NCBI RefSeq assembly: GCF_019209935.1
Contig: NZ_JAHUTN010000005.1
Coordinates: 62,001 to 126,000, forward strand
DNA from: Corynebacterium sp. TAE3-ERU16
GTDB lineage: Bacteria; Actinomycetota; Actinomycetes; Mycobacteriales; Mycobacteriaceae
DNA length: 64,000 nt
Reading direction: 5' to 3'
Shown: positions 44,640 through 55,470 of the stretch, piece by piece
Numbering within the stretch: the first letter of the stretch is position 1
Layout of the letters: each line of letters starts with the position of its first letter
Notes under the pieces: generated by a model
Databases searched by the model: none
What the model saw: only the letters and a program-made list of their open reading frames with translations
What the model was told of the DNA's origin: nothing
Translations under genes and position numbers: made by a program

Positions 44640-45527
44640 CTACATCCGGTACCCGCCCCTGTCCAGGGTGTCGCAGGAGTTCATCGACCCCGACCGGTAA
44701 CCGGCGAGGAAAGCCTGCTCGCGCTGCTCGGATGACCCGTGCGTGAAGGCATCCGGCCGGACCTCGCCCCGGCTGCGTTTCTGTATGTTGTCGTCGCCGA
44801 CGGCACGTGCGGTCTGGACCGCGTCCCGGACCTGCTCGTCGGTGATGGGTTCGAGGAAGGCCCCCTCGCCGTCATCGGCGTAGTGTGCCCAGACCCCGGC
44901 GTAGCAGTCGGCCTGGAGCTCGATCTTCACCGCGTTCGAATCCGCGCCCGGGTTCTTGTAGTCGCTCAGCCCCAGTGTCCCCTCCAGGTTCTGCAGGTGG
45001 TGCCCGAATTCGTGGGCGACGATGTACTCCTGCGCGAGCGGTGCGTTCTCCCCCCCGAGCTGGACGATCTGATCGAAGAAGCTCACGTCGAAGTAGGCGG
45101 TCTGGTCGACGGGGCAGTAGAACGGTCCCGTCGCGGCGGAGGCCATGCCGCAGCCGGACCGGGTCGAGTTGTCGAAGATGACGAGGCCCGGTTGCGAATA
45201 CTCGATCCCGGCCTGGTCCGGGAGATTGGCCGCCCACACCGCATCGAGTGACTCAGCGGTCGCGGACACCCGGCAGTCGGCGTACCGGTTCGCGTCGGCA
45301 CCGGTGCGGCAGTGCTCGAGGGTCGCGCTTCCGGTGGCGCCGTCACGGGGGGCCTGCGACTGCTGCTGGTTCAGCACCTCGTTGAGCTCCGCCGGATCGC
45401 CACCGAGGAGGAAGAAGGCCACGGCCACGATTACGGTGCCGATACCGCCGCCCGCGGCGAGCTTCATCCCACCACCGGAGCGTCGGGCGCGGGATGAACT
45501 CAGGTCCACATCATCACGAAAGGTCAT
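44640..45527 (-). CDS. Neutral zinc metallopeptidase of the YpfJ family
   Basis: 295 residues. One N-terminal membrane helix (about 20-42) with a charged start MTFRDDVDLSSSRARRSGG, then an extracytoplasmic domain with the zinc site HEFGHH at 172-177 and the later ELQADCYAGVWAHY, which carries the third ligand. Four or more cysteines outside the membrane may pair. Corresponds to Rv2575 by order. The substrate is unknown. ATG 45527; a longer frame adds 32 residues upstream without a better start. CATGAT 6 nt upstream hints at leaderless expression. Confidence 0.88.
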   Translation of the reverse strand: MTFRDDVDLSSSRARRSGGGMKLAAGGGIGTVIVAVAFFLLGGDPAELNEVLNQQQSQAPRDGATGSATLEHCRTGADANRYADCRVSATAESLDAVWAANLPDQAGIEYSQPGLVIFDNSTRSGCGMASAATGPFYCPVDQTAYFDVSFFDQIVQLGGENAPLAQEYIVAHEFGHHLQNLEGTLGLSDYKNPGADSNAVKIELQADCYAGVWAHYADDGEGAFLEPITDEQVRDAVQTARAVGDDNIQKRSRGEVRPDAFTHGSSEQREQAFLAGYRSGSMNSCDTLDRGGYRM

Positions 45528-45717
45528 GCGACGATCATGCCACACCGGTGCGGGGCCGGAGCACGGTTGATCGCGGCCCGTCAGCAGCACGTTTCCGACG
45601 GGGATGTCGCCCGGGCCCCGCAAATCTCCGCCCGGGCGGACGGGGCACCGTGGGGCGGGGGTAGACTCGCAGGTCGATCGGAATTTCTCTGTTACCTAGT
45701 GGAAGGACACCAGACAC

Positions 45718-47517
45718 GTGTTGCGCACTCATCTTGCCGGCGACCTGCGGAAGGAATCAGCGGGACAGACGGTGACGCTGACCGGATGGGTGGCTCGCCG
45801 CCGCGATCACGGAGGTGTCATCTTCATCGATCTGCGTGACCGCTCGGGTGTCGCCCAGGTCGTCTTCCGGGAATCCGGGGTCGCCGAGAAGGCGCACCAC
45901 CTGCGCAGCGAGTTCTGCATCCGGGTGAGCGGTGTGGTCGAGCCCCGCCCCGAGGGGTCGGAGAACCCGAACCTCGCGTCCGGTGACGTCGAGGTCAACG
46001 TCACCGAGCTGGAGATCCTGAACGAGTCCGCACCGCTGCCGTTCCAGATCGAGGACTCGGCCACCTCCGGGGAGGTCGGCGAGGAGGCGCGTCTGCGCTA
46101 CCGCTACCTCGATCTGCGTCGCCCGAGCCAGGCCAAGGCGATGCGCCTCCGTGCCGCCGCGAACCAGGCCGCGCGGAGAGTACTCGATGCGAATGACTTC
46201 ACCGAGGTCGAGACACCGACCCTCACCCGGGCCACACCCGAGGGTGCCCGTGACTTCCTCGTGCCCGCCCGCCTCAAGCCGGGAACCTTCTACGCGCTCC
46301 CGCAGTCGCCGCAGCTGTTCAAGCAGCTGCTGATGGTCGCCGGCCTCGAGCGCTACTACCAGATCGCCCGCTGTTACCGGGACGAGGACTTCCGCGCGGA
46401 CCGCCAGCCCGAGTTCACGCAGCTCGACGTGGAGATGAGCTTCGTCGACGAGAACGACGTCATCGAGCTCGCCGAGCAGGTCCTGGTCGAGCTGTGGAAG
46501 CTGATCGGTTACGAGATCACGACCCCGATCCCGCGCATGACCTACGCGGAGGCGATGCGCCGCTACGGTTCCGACAAGCCTGATCTCCGCTTCGACATCG
46601 AGATCACCGAGTGCACCGAGTTCTTCTCCGAGACCACGTTCCGGGTGTTCCAGAACGAGTACGTCGGTGCCGTCGTGATGGAGGGTGGCGCGAGCCAGCC
46701 CCGCCGTCAGCTGGACGCCTGGCAGGACTGGGCCCGCCAGCGCGGCGCCAAGGGCCTCGCCTACATCCTCGTCGGGGAGGACGGGGAGCTCGGTGGGCCC
46801 GTCGCGAAGAACATCACTGAGCAGGAGCGCGCCGGTATCGCCGGGCACGTCGGTGCGAAGCCCGGCGACTGCATCTTCTTCGCCGCCGGAGACACCAGGT
46901 CCTCCAGGGCACTGCTCGGTGCGGCGCGCGGTGAGATCGCCCGCAAGCTCGACCTCATCAAGGACGGGGACTGGGCCTTCACCTGGGTCGTCGATGCGCC
47001 CATGTTCGAGCCGTCCGCCGACGCCACCGCGTCCGGCGATGTCGCCCTCGGTCACTCCAAGTGGACCGCGGTCCACCACGCGTTCACCTCGCCGAAGCCG
47101 GAGTTCCTCGACACCTTCGACGAGGACCCGGGGTCCGCGCTGTCGTACGCCTACGACATCGTGTGCAACGGCAACGAGATCGGTGGCGGATCGATCCGTA
47201 TCCACCGCCGGGACGTTCAGGAGCGGGTGTTCAAGGTCATGGGCATCACGGACGAGGAGGCGCAGGAGAAGTTCGGCTTCCTGCTCGACGCCTTCGCCTT
47301 CGGGGCGCCTCCGCACGGCGGCATCGCCTTCGGCTGGGACCGGATCATGAGCCTGCTCGGCGGCTTCGACTCGATCCGCGACGTGATCGCGTTCCCGAAG
47401 TCGGGTGGCGGAGTCGACCCGCTCACCGACGCCCCGGCGCCGATCACCCCGGAGCAGCGCAGGGAATCCGGGATCGACGCCAAGCCGAAGAAGCAGGGCC
47501 AGCCCAACCGGAGCTGA
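45718..47517 (+). CDS. aspS: Aspartyl-tRNA synthetase
   Basis: 599-residue bacterial-type class IIb synthetase. N-terminal OB-fold anticodon domain ([22 protein letters not shown]), motif 2 ([22 protein letters not shown]), the bacterial GAD insertion in the middle, and motif 3 [16 protein letters not shown] start after GGAAGGA; TAGACT at about 45662 is a likely -10. Non-discriminating activity cannot be judged from sequence alone. Ends at a strong hairpin. Confidence 0.96.
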   Translation: MLRTHLAGDLRKESAGQTVTLTGWVARRRDHGGVIFIDLRDRSGVAQVVFRESGVAEKAHHLRSEFCIRVSGVVEPRPEGSENPNLASGDVEVNVTELEILNESAPLPFQIEDSATSGEVGEEARLRYRYLDLRRPSQAKAMRLRAAANQAARRVLDANDFTEVETPTLTRATPEGARDFLVPARLKPGTFYALPQSPQLFKQLLMVAGLERYYQIARCYRDEDFRADRQPEFTQLDVEMSFVDENDVIELAEQVLVELWKLIGYEITTPIPRMTYAEAMRRYGSDKPDLRFDIEITECTEFFSETTFRVFQNEYVGAVVMEGGASQPRRQLDAWQDWARQRGAKGLAYILVGEDGELGGPVAKNITEQERAGIAGHVGAKPGDCIFFAAGDTRSSRALLGAARGEIARKLDLIKDGDWAFTWVVDAPMFEPSADATASGDVALGHSKWTAVHHAFTSPKPEFLDTFDEDPGSALSYAYDIVCNGNEIGGGSIRIHRRDVQERVFKVMGITDEEAQEKFGFLLDAFAFGAPPHGGIAFGWDRIMSLLGGFDSIRDVIAFPKSGGGVDPLTDAPAPITPEQRRESGIDAKPKKQGQPNRS

Positions 47518-47543
47518 CCTCACCCGGCCGCTCCACCATCGGG

Positions 47544-47576
47544 CATCGGGCCGGTCGCCGGCTGACCGGCCCGATG
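47544..47576 (+). terminator. Terminator of aspS
   Basis: Perfect 13-bp stem CATCGGGCCGGTC/GACCGGCCCGATG with a 7-nt loop, 26 nt after the stop codon. Confidence 0.75.
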
Positions 47577-47834
47577 GTGATTCCGCCCCCCCGGTGACCG
47601 TGTCGCCCGGCTGCGCGGGAACTGTGTCCCCGTTTTTCCTGTGCCTCCGATACTGTTCAGGAGTTGTTTCCGGGGATTTCACGGTGCCGGATCCGCGGCA
47701 CCGCCGTCCGGACGGCCGACGCCTGTTCCTCCCGCCGGATACAGTGAGGGGGAGTATTGAGGGCGTGATCGTGCGTCCACGTGCGCCCTCACCACGCCGG
47801 TTCACCGGCGAATGAACCATGAAGGAGTTTTCCC
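47577..47834. other. Intergenic region between aspS and the APH-like gene
   Basis: With the hairpin just before it this gap exceeds 300 bases and holds no supported gene. -10-like TACTGT and TACAGT elements occur upstream of the next gene but neither is decisive. Confidence 0.45.
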
Positions 47835-49094
47835 ATGCTCGCGACCGAAGAGATCGTCGAGGTGGCCCAGGAGCTGCTGTCCGAACGTTTCGGAGGCACC
47901 CAGAAACTCGGGGACGTCGTGTCCCTCGGGGGATCCGGGAACGCGGTGGTGCTCCGGGCCCGTGTCGCCGTGTCGCCGTTCCTCCAGCAACGCTCGGTCG
48001 TACTCAAGTACACGCCCCCGACCGGGGACAGGATCGACGATGCGGCCCTGATCCGCGAGGTCGTGTCCTACCAGTTCACGACCTCCCTTCCCGCGGACGT
48101 CCGCCCCGGTCCGGTTCTCCTGGCGTACGACATCGACCGCAGGATCCTGGTCATCAGCGATTCCGGTGACGGCGAGACCTACGCCGATCTGCTGGCCGGT
48201 GCCGAGGGGGAGAAGCGGCTCCCGCTCATCCGCAGCCTCGGACGTGCGATCGGCAGGATGCACGCCGGAACCGCGGACCGTGAGGCCGGGTTCGACATTC
48301 TCCTGAAACGCATGCTGCGGACGTATCCGGACACCGAGGAGCTCCAGTACGCACGGGAACGGGGTCTCCCGGCCTCGATAGATCGCGGTCTCGAACTCCT
48401 CGACGCCGCGGGAATCGAGATCCCGGCCAACGTGCGGCATTTCGCCGCCGACGCGAAACGCCGCCTGGTCAGCGGAAGGCACCGGGCCTTCACCCCGTTC
48501 GATCTGTCCCCGGACAACATCATCCTCGCCGACCGCACCCAGTTCCTCGACTACGAATGGGCCGGGTTCCGGGACGCGACCTTCGACATCGCCTGCGTCA
48601 TCGCCGGCTTCCCGCAGTTCCTCTTCACCCGCCCCATCACCGATGACGAGGCGGACGCACTCACGGAATCGTGGGTCGAGGAGGTCCGGGAGATCTGGCC
48701 CAACGTCACCAACGAGGCGCGGCTGCAGGCCAGGATCGTCACCGCGATGATCGGATGGGCGATGTCGAGTGTCTGCTATCTCTACTACGGTTCCATGAAC
48801 CAGGTCATCAGCGAGTACGGTGAGCGGGCCGGGGCACAGGATGCCGAGATCCCGGATCCCGAGGTGGAGGCCGCCGCCACCGCCGAGGCCGCGGGCATCG
48901 ACGAGGGCTACGACGTCCTGGCGGACGCGCTGGGCGACATCTCGGACAACAGCGGGCTCGCCCGCGATGACCTCCACGAGACGTTCAGCGCCCTCGCCCA
49001 CTACGCCGAACGCGGACAGGATCCCCGTTTCCCGGATGTCCACCGTTTCGCCGCCGCCGTTGTGGAACGACTCGACGCACTGGACCGGGGCTGA
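47835..49094 (+). CDS. Aminoglycoside phosphotransferase-fold protein
   Basis: 419 residues of the APH/choline-kinase fold. The catalytic stretch is FTPFDLSPDNIIL near residue 220: the aspartate and asparagine are kept, but the Brenner histidine (HxD) is replaced by Pro. The metal-binding aspartate follows in FLDYEWAGFRD. The N-lobe lysine is probably that in SVVLKYTPP. A role in antibiotic resistance is not implied; many members phosphorylate small metabolites or sugars. An acidic Glu/Ala stretch at about 340-355 is a linker. ATG with AAGGAG upstream. Cotranscription with rarA is possible (75-nt gap). Confidence 0.8.
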   Translation: MLATEEIVEVAQELLSERFGGTQKLGDVVSLGGSGNAVVLRARVAVSPFLQQRSVVLKYTPPTGDRIDDAALIREVVSYQFTTSLPADVRPGPVLLAYDIDRRILVISDSGDGETYADLLAGAEGEKRLPLIRSLGRAIGRMHAGTADREAGFDILLKRMLRTYPDTEELQYARERGLPASIDRGLELLDAAGIEIPANVRHFAADAKRRLVSGRHRAFTPFDLSPDNIILADRTQFLDYEWAGFRDATFDIACVIAGFPQFLFTRPITDDEADALTESWVEEVREIWPNVTNEARLQARIVTAMIGWAMSSVCYLYYGSMNQVISEYGERAGAQDAEIPDPEVEAAATAEAAGIDEGYDVLADALGDISDNSGLARDDLHETFSALAHYAERGQDPRFPDVHRFAAAVVERLDALDRG

Positions 49095-49169
49095 CGCGCT
49101 CCCCGTCGGAGGACCGGCACAGGGGTCGGTCCTCCGAAGTACCCGAAGAGTAAGGAAGATCCACCCTCC

Positions 49170-50528
49170 ATGGCACAGGCCACGCTGTTTCCCGGCGGAG
49201 ACGATGACGACGGCGCCGCCGACACCGGCACCGGCTACTTCCACCCCGGGGAACATGCGCCGCTCGCCGCGCGGATGCGCCCCCGGAACCTGGACGAGGT
49301 CGTCGGCCAGGGGCACATCCTCGGCCCCGGTAAACCGTTGCGCCGACTGGTCGAGGGTTCCGGGGCCGCCTCAGTCATCCTCTACGGACCTCCGGGTACC
49401 GGGAAGACCACTATCGCGTCCCTGGTGAGCGCGGAAACGGAGCGCCGCTTCGTCGGACTCTCCGCCCTCAACGCTGGTGTCAAGGAGGTCCGAACGGTCA
49501 TCGACCGGGCCCGGCGGGATCTCATCGACGGGCGCCGCACGGTGCTGTTCATCGATGAGGTGCACCGGTTCTCGAAAACCCAGCAGGATGCCCTGCTGGG
49601 CGCCGTCGAGAACCGGATCGTCCTGTTGGTGGCTGCGACGACGGAGAATCCCTCCTTCTCGGTCGTGGCACCGCTGCTGTCCCGGTCACTCATCCTCCAG
49701 CTGCATCCACTGGACGACGACGATGTCGCGACGGTGGTCCGGCGGGCGCTCGTCGACGAGCGTGGTCTAGGTGGGCGCATCACGGCCACCGATGAGGCCG
49801 TCGACCAGCTGGTCGCTCTGGCGGGTGGCGACGCCCGTCGGGCCCTGACCTACACGGAGGCGGCCGCGGAATCGGTGCCCGACGGTGGTGAACTCACCGT
49901 CGAGACGGTCCGGGAGAACGTCGATCGCGCCATCGTCCGCTACGACCGCGACGGTGACCAGCACTACGACGTCACGAGCGCATTCATCAAGTCGGTGCGC
50001 GGTTCCGACGTCGATGCCGCGCTCCACTACCTCGCCCGCATGATCGAGGCGGGGGAGGACCCCAGGTTCATCGCCCGGCGCCTGGTCATCCTCGCCTCCG
50101 AGGACATCGGCATGGCCGACCCCGGGGCTCTGCCGATGGCGGTCGCCGCGGCGCAGACGGTGGCGCTGATCGGGCTGCCCGAGGCGCGCCTCGCCCTCGC
50201 CCAGGCGACGATCCACCTGGCGACCTCACCCAAATCCAACGCCGTGATCACGGCGATCGACGCGGCGCTCCGGGACGTCCGGGACGGCCGATCGGGGCAC
50301 GTTCCGCCGCATCTCCGGGACGGGCACTACGCAGGGGCGAAGAAGCTCGGCAACGCCGTCGGCTACCGCTATCCGCACGATGATCCCCGCGGCATCCTGG
50401 ATCAGCAGTATCTTCCGGATTCGTTGGCGGACGCGTGCTACTACCGGCCCACCGGGCACGGCGGCGAGCAACGGCTCGGTGACGTCGTCGGGCGTCTGCG
50501 CCGGATCATCCGGGGGAACCGGAAGTGA
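49170..50528 (+). CDS. rarA: Replication-associated recombination protein RarA (MgsA)
   Basis: 452-residue AAA+ ATPase of the clamp-loader group that acts at stalled forks. The QATLFPG start resembles a single-strand-binding/clamp-contact end; [16 protein letters not shown], Walker [10 protein letters not shown], Walker B FIDEVHRF, and the C-terminal tetramerisation region with SEDIGMADP and [10 protein letters not shown] are all present. Standard length. Confidence 0.95.
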   Translation: MAQATLFPGGDDDDGAADTGTGYFHPGEHAPLAARMRPRNLDEVVGQGHILGPGKPLRRLVEGSGAASVILYGPPGTGKTTIASLVSAETERRFVGLSALNAGVKEVRTVIDRARRDLIDGRRTVLFIDEVHRFSKTQQDALLGAVENRIVLLVAATTENPSFSVVAPLLSRSLILQLHPLDDDDVATVVRRALVDERGLGGRITATDEAVDQLVALAGGDARRALTYTEAAAESVPDGGELTVETVRENVDRAIVRYDRDGDQHYDVTSAFIKSVRGSDVDAALHYLARMIEAGEDPRFIARRLVILASEDIGMADPGALPMAVAAAQTVALIGLPEARLALAQATIHLATSPKSNAVITAIDAALRDVRDGRSGHVPPHLRDGHYAGAKKLGNAVGYRYPHDDPRGILDQQYLPDSLADACYYRPTGHGGEQRLGDVVGRLRRIIRGNRK

Positions 50529-50680
50529 CCCGGCGGTGGTGACCGCCGCGCACGTCCCGGTCACGGGGGCGTGATCCGGCGACCTCCGAAGGACCCCGGG
50601 GTGGGACGGGAAGGTGGGGACGGAGCGGGTAAGGTTGTCCGGGACCGATCCCAAAACATGACAGCGAGGATTCTAGAACC

Positions 50681-53350
50681 GTGCAGACCCACGAGATCCG
50701 GGAGCGCTTCATCGCGCACTTCGTCAAAGCTGGACACGTCGAGGTACCCAGTGCCCCGTTGATCCTCGACGACCCCAACCTCCTGTTCGTCAACGCCGGG
50801 ATGGTGCCGTTCAAGCCGTACTTCCTGGGCCAGCAGAACCCGCCCTTCCCCTCCGGTACCGCGACCTCGATCCAGAAGTGTGTCCGCACCCTGGACATCG
50901 AGGAAGTCGGTATCACGACCCGGCACAACACCTTCTTCCAGATGGCGGGCAACTTCTCCTTCGGCCAGTACTTCAAGGAGGGTGCGATCACTCACGCGTG
51001 GAACCTGCTCACCGGTTCCGTCGCGGACGGCGGTTTCGGGATGGACCCCGACCGCCTGTGGGTCACCGTCTACCTCGACGACGATGAGGCCGCGGACATC
51101 TGGGAGAACAGGATCGGACTGCCGAAGGAACGCATCCAGCGACTCGGGATGGCGGACAACTACTGGTCCATGGGTATCCCCGGCCCCTGCGGCCCCTGCT
51201 CGGAGATCTACTACGACCGCGGTCCGGAGTACGGCGCCGACGGTGGCCCGGAGGCCGACGACAACCGCTACATGGAGATCTGGAACCTCGTCTTCATGCA
51301 GAACGAGCGCGGCGAGGGAATCGGCAAGGACAACTTCGAGATCCTCGGCCCGCTGCCGAAGAAGAACATCGACACCGGTCTCGGCATCGAGCGCGTCGCC
51401 TGCCTGCTGCAGGGCGTCGAGAACGTCTACGAAACCGATCTCCTGCGCCCCGTGATCGATGTCGCGGAGCAGCTGACCGGCGCGACCTACGGGGCGAAGC
51501 ACGCCGATGACATCCGGTTCCGGGTCATCGCCGACCACTCCCGTACCGCGATGATGCTGATCCTCGACGGCGTCACCCCGGGCAACGAGGGACGCGGTTA
51601 CATCCTGCGCCGGTTGCTGCGGCGGATCATCAGGTCCGCGCGGCTGCTCGGTGCCACGGGCGAGACGATGGAACGATTCATCGCCACCATCATGGACACG
51701 ATGACCCCCTCCTACCCGGAGATCGCGGATTCCCGGGGCCGGATCCTCGACACCGCGGTGACCGAGGAGAAGGCCTTCCTCCGGACACTGGAGTCGGGTA
51801 CCCACCTGTTCGAGCGCGCCGCCGAGAGCGTCCGTTCGTCGGGTGCGAAGACGTTGGCCGGTGACCAGGCCTTCGCGCTGCACGACACCTACGGATTCCC
51901 GATCGACCTGACGATGGAGATGGCCGCTGAAGCCGGTCTCGAGGTCGACCGCGCCGGATTCGACGCCCTCATGGCGGAACAGCGGGACCGTGCGAAGGCC
52001 GACAACCGTGCAAAGAAGCACGGTCACGCCGATCTCTCCGTCTACCGGGAGTTCGTCGACGAACACCCCACGGTGTTCGTGGGCTACGACAACCTCGAGG
52101 CCGAGGGCCGGGTTCTTGGTCTGCTGCAGGGTGGTTCGACCGTCACCCGCGCGGCTGAGGGCACGGACGTCGAGGTGATCCTCGACGTGACCCCGATGTA
52201 CGCGGAGGCGGGCGGACAGTTGGGCGACCGGGGCGCGATCACCCTCGGGGACACCAGGCTGCGCGTCAACGACGTCCAGAAGATCGGCAAGAAGCTCTGG
52301 GTGCACAAGGCCACCGTGGAGAACGGTGAGATCGGCGTCGGCGAACAGGCGCTGGCCTCCGTGGACGAAGGCTGGCGGCACGCCGCCCGCCAGGCGCACT
52401 CCGGCACCCACCTCATCCACGCCGCCCTGCGTCAGGTCCTCGGCCCCAACGCCGTCCAGGCCGGCTCGATGAACAAGCCGGGCTACCTCCGCTTCGACTT
52501 CAACTCAGCACGGGCGCTCACCCCCGAGCAGCTCACCGAGATCGAGACCATCACCAACCAGGCGGTGGACGCCGACTGGGCGGTCAACACCTTCGAGACG
52601 AGCCTCGACGAGGCCAAGGCAATGGGGGCGCTGGCCCTGTTCGGAGAGAACTACGGCGACCGGGTCCGCGTCGTCGAGATCGGCGGACCGTTCTCGATGG
52701 AGCTCTGCGGCGGCACCCATGTCGGCCACTCCTCCCAGATCGGACCGGTGTCGGTCCTCGGCGAGGCGTCGGTCGGGTCCGGTGTCAGACGGATCGAGGC
52801 CTACTCGGGCCTGGATTCCTTCCGGTACCTGTCCCGTGAGCGCGCCCTCGTGGAAGGCCTCGCGACCTCCCTGAAGGCGCCCAGCGACGAGCTGCCGGAC
52901 CGTATCGCACAGCTCACCGAGAAGCTGAAGGCGGCGGAGAAGGAGATCGCGGCACTCCACCGCAGGCAGCTCGCGGCCGCCACCGCCGACTACCTGAAGC
53001 AGGCCCGCCAGGTCGGTGACTTCACCCTGCTCACCGCACGTCTTCCGGAGGGCACCGCGGGTGGCGACCTGCGTACCGTCGCCACTGACCTGAGGAACCG
53101 GATCGGATCCGAACCGGCGGTGATCGTGCTCGCGACAGCTGATGACCGGGGCAAGGTACCGTTCCTCGTCGCAGCCACCGACGGCGCCGTGGAACGAGGT
53201 GTCCGTGCCGGTGATCTCATCAGGGTCTTCGGCGGGCCGGTCGGTGGCCGCGGAGGTGGCAAGCCGGACATGGCCCAGGGATCGGGTTCGGACGCCTCCG
53301 GCATCGACGCGGCCTTCAGTGCCGTGGAGGACGACCTCCGCAACCGTTGA
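50681..53350 (+). CDS. alaS: Alanyl-tRNA synthetase
   Basis: 889-residue class II synthetase. Catalytic core at the N-terminus ([20 protein letters not shown]), tRNA recognition domain in the middle, then the editing domain with HSGTH near residue 570 and [10 protein letters not shown] near 675, and the C-Ala oligomerisation domain with [13 protein letters not shown] start; no long leader. Normal length and residues. Confidence 0.97.
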   Translation: MQTHEIRERFIAHFVKAGHVEVPSAPLILDDPNLLFVNAGMVPFKPYFLGQQNPPFPSGTATSIQKCVRTLDIEEVGITTRHNTFFQMAGNFSFGQYFKEGAITHAWNLLTGSVADGGFGMDPDRLWVTVYLDDDEAADIWENRIGLPKERIQRLGMADNYWSMGIPGPCGPCSEIYYDRGPEYGADGGPEADDNRYMEIWNLVFMQNERGEGIGKDNFEILGPLPKKNIDTGLGIERVACLLQGVENVYETDLLRPVIDVAEQLTGATYGAKHADDIRFRVIADHSRTAMMLILDGVTPGNEGRGYILRRLLRRIIRSARLLGATGETMERFIATIMDTMTPSYPEIADSRGRILDTAVTEEKAFLRTLESGTHLFERAAESVRSSGAKTLAGDQAFALHDTYGFPIDLTMEMAAEAGLEVDRAGFDALMAEQRDRAKADNRAKKHGHADLSVYREFVDEHPTVFVGYDNLEAEGRVLGLLQGGSTVTRAAEGTDVEVILDVTPMYAEAGGQLGDRGAITLGDTRLRVNDVQKIGKKLWVHKATVENGEIGVGEQALASVDEGWRHAARQAHSGTHLIHAALRQVLGPNAVQAGSMNKPGYLRFDFNSARALTPEQLTEIETITNQAVDADWAVNTFETSLDEAKAMGALALFGENYGDRVRVVEIGGPFSMELCGGTHVGHSSQIGPVSVLGEASVGSGVRRIEAYSGLDSFRYLSRERALVEGLATSLKAPSDELPDRIAQLTEKLKAAEKEIAALHRRQLAAATADYLKQARQVGDFTLLTARLPEGTAGGDLRTVATDLRNRIGSEPAVIVLATADDRGKVPFLVAATDGAVERGVRAGDLIRVFGGPVGGRGGGKPDMAQGSGSDASGIDAAFSAVEDDLRNR

Positions 53351-53660
53351 CGGCCACGGTCGCTCAGCGATCCGCGGTCGCGGTGCCCCCACCCGGATCC
53401 GGTTCCGGAGTGCCGCCGGACGGGGCCCGGGGACACGCCGCACCCACCGCCCCACCGGGCGCAGGCCTGTGGCGGAGCCGAAATGCTATAGATTTGGGGT
53501 TGCGTGTCCGACGCGCCGCTGTGACGGTTCTGTTACGGTCGGTGCCTGGTGGGGTGCGCACCCCACCGGAGCGCACGGCCATCTCCACGAAGCACACGCG
53601 CAGGTGTGAATGCCCCGTCCCAGTGCCCATACTCCCGAGACGAAAGACGAAGCCGAGAGC
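53351..53660. other. Intergenic region between alaS and ruvX
   Basis: About 310 bases, except that a longer ruvX start (ATG 53610) could use the end. It contains the perfect 20-bp palindrome at 53548-53567 and weak -10-like elements. No gene seen. Confidence 0.45.
53548..53567. repeat. Perfect 20-bp palindrome
   Basis: GGTGGGGTGCGCACCCCACC, symmetric at every position, upstream of ruvX-mltG-aroE. It may be an operator or a compact hairpin. Confidence 0.7.
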
Positions 53661-54191
53661 ATGCCCATACAGCCAGACAAACCCGGAGTCGATGACCCCG
53701 GTAGGGGACGGCGTCTCGGGATCGACGTCGGAACGGTACGGATCGGCGTCGCGGTGTCTGACTCGGACGGTCGGCTGGCGACCCCGGTGGAGACCGTTCC
53801 CCGGGTGACGGGCCTGAAGGACCGTGACGGTTCCGACATCGACCGGCTCATCGAGCTGATCACCGAATACGGTGTCGTCGAGGTCGTCGTCGGATTGCCG
53901 CGGGATCTCCACGGCAACGGTTCGTCCTCCGTCAAGCACGCGAAGGAGTTCGCCTTCCGCATCGACCGGCGGCTGACCGGATGGAACGATCAGGGTAGGA
54001 AGATCCCCGTCAGACTCGCCGACGAGCGGCTGACCTCTGTACTGGCCACCAGGGCACTGCACATGTCGGGACGAACGACCAAGAACGGACGCAGTGTGAT
54101 CGACCAGGCCGCTGCCGTCGAAATTCTCCAATCATGGCTCGACGCCCGGGCGAACGCCCTGTCGGCCACCGACGTTGAGGACGGTTCATAG
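53661..54191 (+). CDS. ruvX: Putative Holliday junction resolvase/pre-16S rRNA nuclease
   Basis: 176 residues of the YqgF/RuvX RNase H-like family. The [16 protein letters not shown] strand carries the first catalytic aspartate, [11 protein letters not shown] the glutamate region, and [13 protein letters not shown] and [14 protein letters not shown] the last. ATG 53661 gives the usual N-terminus; ATG 53610 is in frame and adds 17 residues. In the same order as mycobacteria (alaS-ruvX-mltG-aroE). Stop adjoins the mltG start. Confidence 0.92.
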   Translation: MPIQPDKPGVDDPGRGRRLGIDVGTVRIGVAVSDSDGRLATPVETVPRVTGLKDRDGSDIDRLIELITEYGVVEVVVGLPRDLHGNGSSSVKHAKEFAFRIDRRLTGWNDQGRKIPVRLADERLTSVLATRALHMSGRTTKNGRSVIDQAAAVEILQSWLDARANALSATDVEDGS

Positions 54192-55382
54192 ATGAACAGA
54201 GCACGCCCCAGGCGCAGCCCGAAGGGGCGCCGGATGGAACCCAGGTACGTCCGTCGGCGGCAGTCCGGCATGGCCATCGTCATAGCCAGTGTCCTCATCA
54301 TCATCGGGACGGTCGTGTACATCGTGGGATCACGCAGCGGTTCTAACGCGCCGGAGGACTTCAACGGCACCGGCAACGAGATCGTACAACTCGTCCAGAT
54401 CAAGGAGGGGTCGTCCGTGTCCGCGCTCGGCCCCGAACTCGTGGAGAGGGGGATCGTCAAATCCAACGGTGCGTTCCAGGCCGCGGCCGGGGCGAACCCG
54501 GATGCGGCCCGGGTCCAGCCGGGGTTCTACCGGCTCCAGGGGGAGATGAGCGCGAAGTCCGCGGTCGCCGCCCTCGTGGATCCCGCGAACAAGGTGGAGA
54601 TGCTGGAGATCCCGGGAGGGGCGACCCTGATGGATGTCCGGGTCATCGGCGGCGAGACCCGTCCCGGCATCTACACGAAGATCGCCGGGGTGACCTGCAC
54701 CCTGGGCTCCCCGAACTGTGTCACGGCGGAGGAACTCGAGAGAGTGGCCGCCACCACCGATCCGGCTGAGTTCGGGGCACCCGAGTGGGCCCTCGAACAG
54801 GTTCGTGCCCGCAACGGCGACCCGAAGCGTCTCGAGGGACTCATCACTCCGGGCAGCTACGTGATCAATCCGGAACAGGATGCCACCGGCATCCTGCGGG
54901 AACTCGTCAGCGCGGGTACCGAGGAATACAACTCCACCGGAATCGTCGACCGTGCGAACGCCATGCACCTCACACCCTACGAGCTGCTCACCGCAGCGTC
55001 CCTGGTGGAACGGGAGGCGCCGGCCGGTGACTTCGACAAGGTCGCCCGGGTCATTCTCAACCGGCTCGCCGAGCCCATGCGGCTCGAGTTCGACTCGACG
55101 GTCAACTACGACCTCACCGACGTCGAGGTGGCGACCACCGACGAGGACCGTGCCCGCAGAACCCCGTGGAACACGTACGCCATGGACGGGCTTCCCCAGA
55201 CCCCCATCGCGGCACCGTCCATCGAGGCAATCGAGGCCATGGAGAATCCGGCTGAAGGCAACTGGCTCTTCTTCGTCACCATCGACAGTGACGGCACGAC
55301 CGTCTTCAACGACACCTTCGAGGACCACCTGCGGGACACCCAGCAATCGGTGGACAACGGTGTCCTCGACTCCAACCGCTGA
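54192..55382 (+). CDS. mltG: Endolytic murein transglycosylase
   Basis: 396 residues. A basic N-terminus (RPRRSPKGRRMEPRYVRRRQ), one membrane helix (about 27-47), then a LysM-like and YceG catalytic region with Glu273 in ASLVEREA as the catalytic residue. It cleaves nascent glycan chains outside the membrane. The start follows the ruvX stop directly. Confidence 0.93.
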   Translation: MNRARPRRSPKGRRMEPRYVRRRQSGMAIVIASVLIIIGTVVYIVGSRSGSNAPEDFNGTGNEIVQLVQIKEGSSVSALGPELVERGIVKSNGAFQAAAGANPDAARVQPGFYRLQGEMSAKSAVAALVDPANKVEMLEIPGGATLMDVRVIGGETRPGIYTKIAGVTCTLGSPNCVTAEELERVAATTDPAEFGAPEWALEQVRARNGDPKRLEGLITPGSYVINPEQDATGILRELVSAGTEEYNSTGIVDRANAMHLTPYELLTAASLVEREAPAGDFDKVARVILNRLAEPMRLEFDSTVNYDLTDVEVATTDEDRARRTPWNTYAMDGLPQTPIAAPSIEAIEAMENPAEGNWLFFVTIDSDGTTVFNDTFEDHLRDTQQSVDNGVLDSNR

Positions 55383-55470
55383 CAGCCTCCGTCGGCGGTG
55401 TACCGGAGCCCGGTACACCCGATCCGAAGCACCCGTGGGGCGCCGGCTCCCGTGAAAGGAAGAACCATCC

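Noticed and set aside
47835..49094. Aminoglycoside resistance gene
   Set aside because: Only the general fold matches; the catalytic histidine is missing and the location is a conserved housekeeping region.
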